From Actinomycetota bacterium (GTDB lineage Bacteria > Actinomycetota > Actinomycetes > Actinomycetales > Microbacteriaceae): 10,051 nucleotides of DNA. Made by a program: the position numbers and the translations under genes. Within the stretch, counting starts at the first letter, position 1. Each line of letters starts with the position of its first letter. The notes under the pieces were generated by a model that had not been told where the DNA came from, searched no databases, and saw nothing but the letters and a program-made list of their open reading frames with translations. Where the stretch lies: assembly GCA_009703845.1 (NCBI GenBank), contig WLFI01000015.1:1-10051 (forward strand), given 5' to 3'. Below are positions 1 through 4,968 of this stretch, one piece after another.

Positions 1-416
1 AACACCCAAGGCGAAGCCGCTGCTAACCAACCCACCGAGGTCGCGGCGCGAATACGACTTGCCGCCGTCAGTTGGTCACGAGCCCATGCCCTGTAGAAGC
101 GAGTTCTCATGGCTATCAACTGATCAAGCCCCGGCCAATTGTGTGTCCTTGACACAAGCAACAGATCAGCAAAATCGTCAAAGATGAACGAGTTGGCAGC
201 TCGGCGTAAGTCGAAGACAGCGGTGTAGAGGTCGGAGCCCTGTTCGAGTCGGTTCGCAAAGAGCATCCAAGTGTCTGAATGTGAATCAGTTGCATTTGCC
301 GCAGTGACCGCCGCGCATTGTTCGACATCTAGCCCAGCGCGCAGAGCCGAACGAAAAACCTCAAAGTCAACCGCCACCGCCGATGCATGGGCTGCGCGCA
401 ACGCAAAGCTAACCAT
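1..416 (-). CDS. TadB-like type II secretion F-domain protein, partial (runs off the left edge)
   Basis: An open frame starts at ATG 416-414, overlaps the end of tadA by 8 bases and reads 138 codons without a stop to the window edge. The visible protein begins MVSFALRAAHASAVAVDFEV and shows the F-domain helical pattern. An LRAG motif at about residues 25-28 is followed by ANRLEQGSDLYTAV at about 53-66, then an acidic segment FDDFADLLL, then a basic RTRFYRAWARDQ segment before a hydrophobic stretch at the edge. In the Tad system such inner-membrane proteins form the platform that the TadA ATPase acts on, and overlap with tadA is the usual arrangement. The usual glycine-rich turn in front of the second helix hairpin is WPG here. 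The protein starts directly in the F domain, without the N-terminal membrane helices common in full TadB. Translation is probably coupled to tadA, because no good ribosome site is seen. TadB against TadC cannot be settled from the fragment. Confidence 0.72.
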   Translation of the reverse strand, partial: MVSFALRAAHASAVAVDFEVFRSALRAGLDVEQCAAVTAANATDSHSDTWMLFANRLEQGSDLYTAVFDLRRAANSFIFDDFADLLLVSRTHNWPGLDQLIAMRTRFYRAWARDQLTAASRIRAATSVGWLAAASPWV

Positions 417-1362
417 GTTCGACCAACTCTGTGACGCTTCGGTTCGAACCGACTCGCTCGCAATGAACTGATAACCCGATGCTCGCTGCAAATGTTGCGC
501 GGGCAAAACGCTCAGAGATGTTCTCGCCGGCATTTAGCGAAAGCGCAACGAGCTTTTCAAAGGCTGAGGCCGCCGAGTTGGCGTGAATGGTTAAATAGGC
601 TGGCACGCCGGAGTTCAAAGCCACCAAAAGTTCGGCTGCTTCGGACCCTCGCACCTCGCCAACGGCCAACCGCGTGGGTCTCATTCGAAGCGATTCACGA
701 ATCAACCGTCGCAGATCGACAACTGGTCCAACGACCGCCTGGTCTTCGCGCGTTTGAAGTGCCACCCAATCTTCGACCCGGCAGTGTAGTTCAAAGGTGT
801 CTTCTGCCGAAATCAGCCGCTCTTGCTCGTCGAACTCGTTGAGGCATGCGGTTAGCAGCGTGGTTTTACCCGAGTGCGTTGCACCCGAAATCACGATGCT
901 CTTTCGATCGTGAATCGCGATTTTTAGTTTTGCTGCCTGCTCGGCACTCAAGGTTCTGTTTTGCACGAGTGAATCAAGGCTGAGTTGTTTCTTTTGAAAC
1001 TTGCGAATGTTCAAACTCGGATGCTCGCGAACTACGTTCGGAATAACCACGTGTAAGCGCGACCCATCGAAGAGCGTGGCGTCGACAAATGGTTTTGATG
1101 TGTCGAGCCGGCGCCCTGACGCTCTAAGTAGTTGCTCGATCAGCCGCATCAGACTTTGGCTCGAGAACGCCAGTTGTAACCGATGATGCCCATCAGAATC
1201 TGCAAACCAAACTTGTCCAGGTCGGTTGATCCAGATTTCTTCAATCGAAACATCGGCCATGAGTTCTTGCAAAAAACCGAACGAATTTGTTGTGAGAACT
1301 GGCGCCGAAAGGAGGGTGTGGCCTCGTTCCTGTTGAGCAATCGAATTGGTCGTTTGGTTCAC
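409..1362 (-). CDS. tadA: TadA-family pilus assembly ATPase
   Basis: Secretion ATPase of the VirB11/PulE family, 317 residues. It hydrolyses ATP in the cytoplasm to drive assembly of Flp/Tad-type pili through TadB/TadC. Visible motifs are an N-terminal domain with IEEIWINRPGQVWF (40-53), the Walker A loop GATHSGKTT (160-168), an Asp box SAEDTFEL (185-192), LRMRP (225-229), the Walker B region AVGEVRGSEA (233-242) and a His box TIHANS (258-263). The start is GTG 1362-1360, chosen because AAAGGAGGG lies 4 bases upstream. The protein is shorter than many TadA proteins and lacks a long N-terminal extension. One oddity is a histidine in Walker A where the family usually has glycine (GxTGSGKT); the overall GxxxxGK[ST] pattern is kept. 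The next gene overlaps its stop and encodes a TadB-like protein, which supports a pilus role rather than conjugation. The start region is enclosed in a strong hairpin, described separately. Confidence 0.9.
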   Translation of the reverse strand: MNQTTNSIAQQERGHTLLSAPVLTTNSFGFLQELMADVSIEEIWINRPGQVWFADSDGHHRLQLAFSSQSLMRLIEQLLRASGRRLDTSKPFVDATLFDGSRLHVVIPNVVREHPSLNIRKFQKKQLSLDSLVQNRTLSAEQAAKLKIAIHDRKSIVISGATHSGKTTLLTACLNEFDEQERLISAEDTFELHCRVEDWVALQTREDQAVVGPVVDLRRLIRESLRMRPTRLAVGEVRGSEAAELLVALNSGVPAYLTIHANSAASAFEKLVALSLNAGENISERFARATFAASIGLSVHCERVGSNRSVTELVEHG

Positions 1363-1378
1363 ACGCCCTCCTTTCGGC
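1304..1378 (-). promoter_or_regulatory. Hairpin sequestering the tadA ribosome-binding site and start codon
   Basis: On the tadA mRNA the segment 1378-1360 contains the Shine-Dalgarno AAAGGAGGG (1374-1366) and the GTG start (1362-1360). It is complementary to 1320-1304, which lies inside the tadA coding sequence at codons for HTLLSA. Thirteen contiguous pairs (1378-1366 with 1304-1316, 9 of them G-C) are followed by a 2-base bulge (1365-1364) and four more pairs (1363-1360 with 1317-1320). The loop is 39 bases. The downstream arm contains CCUCCUUU, the same as the anti-Shine-Dalgarno tail of 16S rRNA. The complementarity is seen directly; a role in holding tadA translation off is inference. 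Confidence 0.6.
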
Positions 1379-1389
1379 AGGGCTATCGT

Positions 1390-1401
1390 GGCAAATTTGC
1401 C
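1390..1401. promoter_or_regulatory. Perfect 12-base palindrome in the tadA leader
   Basis: GGCAAATTTGCC is a perfect palindrome that ends 11 bases upstream of the paired Shine-Dalgarno hairpin of tadA. It could be a small operator for a dimeric regulator. It is short and no second copy was seen in the window, so function is uncertain. Confidence 0.25.
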
Positions 1402-1416
1402 GGATTCTCGTTCGGG

Positions 1417-1437
1417 TTATCCACAACAGAAGTTGTG
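1417..1437 (+). promoter_or_regulatory. DnaA-box match with an adjoining inverted repeat
   Basis: TTATCCACA at 1417-1425 is an exact match to the classical DnaA box TTATNCACA. It overlaps an inverted repeat, CACAAC (1422-1427) and GTTGTG (1432-1437), separated by AGAA. It lies in the divergent region between tadA (minus) and tRNA-Leu (plus), so DnaA or another factor could affect either promoter. A single box without an AT-rich unwinding region or neighbouring dnaA/dnaN is not an origin. A chance match is possible. Confidence 0.35.
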
Positions 1438-1460
1438 CAGCGTGCCCAAAAAAATACCGC

Positions 1461-1467
1461 TAAACTA
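1461..1467. promoter_or_regulatory. Candidate -10 element of tRNA-Leu, possibly bidirectional
   Basis: TAAACT (1461-1466) fits the TANNNT -10 pattern and would put the transcript start about 5 bases before the mature tRNA-Leu. Read on the minus strand, the same bases give TAGTTT (1467-1462), also TANNNT, which would place a tadA transcript start roughly 90 bases upstream of its GTG. No convincing -35 is visible for either direction, so this rests on the -10 match and position only. Confidence 0.35.
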
Positions 1468-1477
1468 TTCAAGTCAC

Positions 1478-1560
1478 GCGGGAGTGGCGAAATTGGCAGA
1501 CGCACTAGATTTAGGTTCTAGCGCTTAATAGGCGTGTGGGTTCAAGTCCCACCTTCCGCA
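1478..1560 (+). tRNA. tRNA-Leu (anticodon UAG)
   Basis: An 83-base class II tRNA that folds fully by eye. The acceptor stem is GCGGGAG (1478-1484) with CTTCCGC (1553-1559), and the discriminator is A1560. The D stem is GCG/CGC (1487-1489/1501-1503), with GG in the loop. The anticodon stem is CTAGA/TCTAG (1505-1509/1517-1521), with loop TTTAGGT and anticodon TAG at 1512-1514. A long variable arm (1522-1535) has a CGC/GCG stem. The T stem is GTGGG/CCCAC around TTCAAGT (1541-1547). The long variable arm and discriminator A are leucine hallmarks, and the anticodon reads CUA and related CUN codons. CCA is not encoded (A1560 is followed by CAAAG), so it must be added after transcription. A rho-independent terminator follows 1 base later, so this is a single-gene transcription unit. 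Confidence 0.97.
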
Positions 1561-1561
1561 C

Positions 1562-1591
1562 AAAGAGACCGAGAAATCGGTCTCTTTTTTT
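1562..1591 (+). terminator. Rho-independent terminator of tRNA-Leu
   Basis: An 11-base-pair perfect stem (AAAGAGACCGA at 1562-1572 with TCGGTCTCTTT at 1577-1587) closes on a GAAA tetraloop and runs into T1585-T1591. It begins 2 bases after the tRNA ends. Its T tract includes two bases of the stop codon of the convergent protease gene. In the protease direction the stem is preceded by an A run but followed only by TTTG, so it is clearly stronger in the tRNA direction. Confidence 0.93.
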
Positions 1592-3677
1592 ACCCAGATT
1601 TTTTGTATGTAGTGGCGTATTTCACAGCTCTGCCAGCGTCGATGATGCCTGCACCGCAGTGACTCGGACGCGGATCTTCCTCGGTATACCGTGTTGCTGA
1701 AATGGCACAGTAGGAACCCTCTTTGAACTCACCCACGGTCGCGAGCAAAATTTTATAAACGTCTTGCGAGCCAAGCTCAGGCCTTACCGAGTAAATCAGC
1801 GCAACCACCCCAGCTACTACAGGGGCAGCCATTGAAGTGCCTTCTTGCAACCCGTATGACGGCTCTCCAACTGTGGTTTCGCCGAGGTTGAAGGTCGAAA
1901 CGATCATTCCCTCTGAACTATCGGGAGCCAAGGCGGCCAAGTCAGCGTCACCACCCGGCGCTGAAAAATCAACTCCGTCGCCAAAGTTCGCATACGGGGC
2001 GATGTTTCCCGTGATGCCTGTTGCCGTGACGTTTATGGTTGGGTAGCAGTTGCCCGGGTAAGAGCCTGACGCTTCGAATGCCGAATTGCCGGCCGCGGTG
2101 ACGGGTGTTACTCCCCTATCCCAAGCAGCTCGCACAGCCGCCTGCGTGCCGGCATCACAAGAGGTTGGTGTGCTGGTGCCAATCGACAGGTTGATCACGC
2201 GTGCAGGGGTTGGGTTATTCGGAACTCCCCCAACACTGATACCGGCAGCCCAGTGAATGGCAGCAATCAAGTCTGAACTCGAACCACCGTTGGTGCCAAG
2301 CACGCGAATTGGTTGCACCTTCACGCCGGGTGCGACACCGACACCCCCAATGGAGTTCGACCTGGCTGCGATGATTCCTGCAACGTGGGTGCCATGCCAG
2401 CTCGAAGGTTCGTCGTTGGTGTAGTCGCCTTCATCGGTGGGGTATGAATCCCAACCATCTCCATCGCGCGAATACGCGGGATCAGAAATAAAGTCGTAGC
2501 CGGCGACGATGTTTGAATCAAGATCTGGATGCGCCGATATTCCGCCGTCGAGCACCGCCACCACCACGCTTGGTTTGCCTCTGGTATAGCGCCAGGCACG
2601 ATCGGCATGTATCGAATACTGCGTGTAGAGATGCCACTGTGAGCTGAAGTAAGGGTCAGTCACACGCACCGAACTCGACTGCCCTAGAGCGTTTCGAGCA
2701 ATCACGTGAACCGTGTAGTGATAGCCGGTTTGCAACTTGGTGAACTGGCAGCTGATGTTTGAAGTGATACAAGAATCCACTTGTTGCCCATCAACTGAGG
2801 CAATCGCTTCGTAGGTCACTGCCTGCCCGCCTCGCTCTGCGAGAGACTGCTGCTCCCAGCTTGGTGACTGACCTTTGGTTATGACTATGCTGTCGACAAA
2901 TGGTGCCTGCGGGGCAACCTTAGGAGTTATAGAAACCGCGGTCGAGGCCGCCGATGCAGCTTTTGAGGCACCGAGCACCGTCAATGCCCGAACCCGATAG
3001 AAAGCGCTCTTTCCTATGGTGATGCCAGAGGTTATAGATACAGCGGTTGAAGTTTTGCCAGTGTTGACAATCAGCGACTTCCAAGCCTTGCCGTCGTCAC
3101 TCGCTTCAATTCGGTAACCAAAAATCTTCGCCTTGTTTAGTGTTGTCGGGGCTTTCCAGCTGATTCGAATCCGCGGGCTTCGCGGGCTTTTGACGTCGAA
3201 GTAGTTGATGCCTCTAACCTGCGTTGGAGCGCTGGCAGGCTTTAAAGCGTCGAGCGGTCGAACGAAGGTTGACGAAGATGTGCGAGCGGATGCGCTGGCA
3301 GATGCAGCGCTGAACTGAAGCTGTGCATCCAGTTGCACCGATGCGATGCGCGGGTCATGTTGTAGCCCGCGCAGAACTTTTTGGGCCTGGTCACTCGAGA
3401 GCGATGCTTCAAACTTCAGAGCCGTGTAACCCAGACCTAGATCTTGCGGCCGCTCAAGGGCGACGCCGGCGAAATTTTCGCCCGTGGCTTCACCGTTTGG
3501 CGCGATTGACTCGAAGCCAGGTTTGTAGGTGACGATTACACCGACCGACTTGGTTGAGTTCACAGCATCCAAGTTTTGAACGCTAGCACTGGCAGCATTG
3601 GGCGAACCGGTGAAGAGGCCGGCAAAAAGAGCTATAGCCAAGAGTGCCGGCAAGGTAAAGCGCTTCAAAGTCGTCAC
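1590..3677 (-). CDS. Secreted subtilisin-like (S8) serine protease with propeptide and two FN3-like domains
   Basis: A 695-residue extracellular peptidase. A Sec signal peptide (basic MTTLKR, hydrophobic core 8-24, then a small-residue run to about 32) is followed by an I9-like propeptide (about 44-122, ending DPRIASVQLDAQLQF). A Ser/Ala-rich linker (123-138) leads to an FN3-like domain (about 150-250), a second beta-rich FN3-like domain (about 257-342) and the S8 catalytic domain (about 350-690). The catalytic residues are Asp377 (AVLDGG), His428 (SWHGTHVAG) and Ser615 (EGTSMAAP), with oxyanion Asn531 (AAGNS); all are intact. Cysteines at 303/310, 507/544 and 657/674 could form disulfides. 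There is no C-terminal anchor or sorting motif, so release to the medium is likely. FN3 modules in S8 proteases more often follow the catalytic domain, so their place here is unusual. The start is GTG, one base after the stop of the upstream acetyltransferase gene, with no clear ribosome site, which suggests coupled translation. The substrate is unknown. Confidence 0.93.
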   Translation of the reverse strand: MTTLKRFTLPALLAIALFAGLFTGSPNAASASVQNLDAVNSTKSVGVIVTYKPGFESIAPNGEATGENFAGVALERPQDLGLGYTALKFEASLSSDQAQKVLRGLQHDPRIASVQLDAQLQFSAASASASARTSSSTFVRPLDALKPASAPTQVRGINYFDVKSPRSPRIRISWKAPTTLNKAKIFGYRIEASDDGKAWKSLIVNTGKTSTAVSITSGITIGKSAFYRVRALTVLGASKAASAASTAVSITPKVAPQAPFVDSIVITKGQSPSWEQQSLAERGGQAVTYEAIASVDGQQVDSCITSNISCQFTKLQTGYHYTVHVIARNALGQSSSVRVTDPYFSSQWHLYTQYSIHADRAWRYTRGKPSVVVAVLDGGISAHPDLDSNIVAGYDFISDPAYSRDGDGWDSYPTDEGDYTNDEPSSWHGTHVAGIIAARSNSIGGVGVAPGVKVQPIRVLGTNGGSSSDLIAAIHWAAGISVGGVPNNPTPARVINLSIGTSTPTSCDAGTQAAVRAAWDRGVTPVTAAGNSAFEASGSYPGNCYPTINVTATGITGNIAPYANFGDGVDFSAPGGDADLAALAPDSSEGMIVSTFNLGETTVGEPSYGLQEGTSMAAPVVAGVVALIYSVRPELGSQDVYKILLATVGEFKEGSYCAISATRYTEEDPRPSHCGAGIIDAGRAVKYATTYKKSG

Positions 3678-3678
3678 G

Positions 3679-4251
3679 CTACAGGCTTTTTTGCATCAAA
3701 ACGGTGCCGAGCCAACGGCCAAATTTAAAGCCAACCTTGCCTAGGTGACCCTGGTGTTTGAAGCCGAAACGTTCGTGGAGTGCAATCGAAGCCTCGGCAC
3801 CTTTGTCGCTGATGACGGCGACGATTTCTTTGACGCCGGCAGCCTTTGATTCGGCAATCAGAGTTTCGAGAAGTTTGGTGCCGGCACGCTTGCCGGTGGC
3901 TGCGGGGCGCAGGTAGATGCTGTCTTCAACCGTTCTGCGATAGGCCGCCTTTTGACGCCAAGGAGCGACATAGGCGAAACCGAGCAGCTGGCCACCCGGG
4001 CTGATTGCCGCGACGAATGGCAGTTCAAGTTGCTTCAAGTAGTCGAATTTGCTTTGCCAATCGGCCAAGGTTAAAGGCTCGAGATCGAAAGTTACCACCG
4101 AGTTGCGCACGTAGTAGTTGTAGATTTCAGAGATTTGACCCAAGTCTTCGGCGGTCACGCGCCTGATCGTCACGTCGCCGACTTCGGCTGCGGCAGGCTT
4201 CTGCTTATTGCGGCGAACTAAGCGCCAGCGCGACTCAGAATCTAGAGGCAT
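3679..4251 (-). CDS. GNAT N-acetyltransferase, phosphinothricin/methionine-sulfoximine acetyltransferase-like
   Basis: A 190-residue GNAT-fold enzyme that moves the acetyl group of acetyl-CoA to a small amine. Family signs in order are IRRVTAEDLGQISEIYNYYV (29-48), VVTFD (52-56), the AYRRTVEDSIYLRP segment (103-116), an acetyl-CoA loop around ATGKRAGTKLL (118-128), ALHERFGF (157-164) and the C-terminal GFKFGRWLGTVLMQ (174-187). These match the phosphinothricin/methionine sulfoximine acetyltransferase group (Bar/Pat/MnaT-like). Most chromosomal members act on methionine derivatives or unknown amines, so herbicide resistance should not be assumed. The family usually has RWLDTVLMQ near the end; Asp is Gly here. 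About 25 polar residues precede the fold. The ATG start is supported by AGGAGAGAG just upstream. The gene begins 7 bases after the ung stop, and the protease gene follows after 1 base, so the three are probably one transcript. Confidence 0.85.
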   Translation of the reverse strand: MPLDSESRWRLVRRNKQKPAAAEVGDVTIRRVTAEDLGQISEIYNYYVRNSVVTFDLEPLTLADWQSKFDYLKQLELPFVAAISPGGQLLGFAYVAPWRQKAAYRRTVEDSIYLRPAATGKRAGTKLLETLIAESKAAGVKEIVAVISDKGAEASIALHERFGFKHQGHLGKVGFKFGRWLGTVLMQKSL

Positions 4252-4258
4252 CTCTCTC

Positions 4259-4909
4259 CTAACAAGACCAATCTATCGGCTCGCGACCGACCTTTTCTAA
4301 AGCTTGGTTCACTTGTGAAAATGGCTTCGAGCCGAAGAATCCTCGGTGAGCCGATAGCGGGCTCGGATGCGCGCTCGCGACGATTTGCGCTGCCCCGAGT
4401 AGCGGTTGCGCCGTGCGTGCCTGGTTGCCCCAAAGCACTGCGACCAGGTCGCGACCGTGGTGCTGGGCGAGTGCCCGCACCGCGGCATCCGTGAATTCTT
4501 GCCAACCGAGGCCGATGTGTGAGCCAGCACTGCCAAGGCCCGTGGTGAGGTGTCGGTTGAGCAACAACACGCCCTGCTTGCTCCAGCGCGACAGATCGCC
4601 CGCATGGCTTGGCTCTGGAACATCGCTCGCAAGTTCAACCATGATGTTGCGCAAGCTGCGTGGCAGGGCGCGGCCGGCAGCGACAGCAAACGCAAGCCCG
4701 ACGGCGTCGCCATCGGTTGGGTAAGGATCTTGCCCGAGCAATAGAACCCGAACCTCGTCGATCGGCATCTCGAACGCCCGACACACCAGCTCTGGCGCGG
4801 GTGCAATCTGAGAAAAAATTGGTCGAAGGTCAACCTCGATGCGTTCGAGCAGCGGTCGCTGAGCGGCGAGGGCGACCTGCCAAGATTTGTGCATCTGCTC
4901 GAAGAACAT
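4259..4909 (-). CDS. ung: Uracil-DNA glycosylase, family 1
   Basis: It removes uracil from DNA as the first step of base-excision repair after cytosine deamination or dUTP misincorporation. The chosen ATG at 4909 gives 216 residues, close to the usual 220-230. Motif A GQDPYPTDGDAVGLAF holds the catalytic Asp61. LLLNRHLTT (116-124) is the second conserved strand. Motif B HPSPLSAHRGFFGSKPF starts at His181 and contains the DNA-intercalating segment. The end EPIDW is shared with mycobacterial Ung, as is DPYP in place of the DPYH of proteobacteria. A TTG at 4930 would add 7 residues but has no ribosome site. The ATG at 4909 sits exactly 7 bases after TAACCT, a TANNNT -10 pattern fitting a leaderless transcript, which decided the start. 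An ATG at 4894 is a third, less likely choice. It is the first gene of a probable operon with the acetyltransferase and protease, and is divergent from the amidohydrolase. Confidence 0.95.
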   Translation of the reverse strand: MFFEQMHKSWQVALAAQRPLLERIEVDLRPIFSQIAPAPELVCRAFEMPIDEVRVLLLGQDPYPTDGDAVGLAFAVAAGRALPRSLRNIMVELASDVPEPSHAGDLSRWSKQGVLLLNRHLTTGLGSAGSHIGLGWQEFTDAAVRALAQHHGRDLVAVLWGNQARTAQPLLGAAQIVASAHPSPLSAHRGFFGSKPFSQVNQALEKVGREPIDWSC

Positions 4910-4916
4910 GCTCTCT

Positions 4917-4922
4917 AGGTTA
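4917..4922 (-). promoter_or_regulatory. Candidate -10 element for leaderless ung transcription
   Basis: On the minus strand TAACCT (4922-4917) fits TANNNT and ends 7 bases before the A of ATG 4909. In actinobacteria this spacing typically gives transcription starting on the start codon itself. No clear -35 is visible, which is common for such promoters. Confidence 0.4.
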
Positions 4923-4957
4923 AGGCTCAAAAGTGTTAGTCTGGCGAGTATCCAACG

Positions 4958-4963
4958 AAGGAG
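4958..4963 (+). promoter_or_regulatory. Ribosome-binding site deciding the amidohydrolase start
   Basis: AAGGAG with a 5-base spacer to ATG 4969-4971. It favours this ATG over an in-frame ATG at 4933, which lacks any such site and would add 12 unconserved residues. Confidence 0.8.
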
Positions 4964-4968
4964 ACCCG

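Noticed and set aside
116..328. Separate small minus-strand protein of 70 residues
   Set aside because: It lies in another frame of the same strand inside the TadB-like frame, which has F-domain features and an overlap with tadA; the 70-residue product resembles nothing.
409..1362. VirB11-type conjugation ATPase and a mobile element
   Set aside because: The overlap with an F-domain platform gene, and the absence of other conjugation, integrase or transposase genes, point to a Tad pilus instead.
1417..1437. Replication origin
   Set aside because: Only one DnaA box, no AT-rich unwinding region, and no dnaA, dnaN or gyrB nearby.
1183..1521. Plus-strand open frame of 112 residues across the tadA start and into the tRNA
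   Set aside because: It overlaps tadA antisense and most of the 5' part of tRNA-Leu, and its product has no recognisable features.
1478..1591. tRNA-Leu 3' end as an integration (att) site
   Set aside because: No integrase gene and no direct repeat of the tRNA 3' end were seen elsewhere in the window.
3679..4251. Phosphinothricin resistance gene (pat/bar)
   Set aside because: The family match is clear, but most chromosomal members act on other amines, and the usual RWLDT motif is altered, so a resistance name is not justified.
4933..4968. Upstream ATG giving a 417-residue amidohydrolase
   Set aside because: It has no ribosome-binding site, while ATG 4969 has AAGGAG at ideal spacing and begins where the family homology begins.
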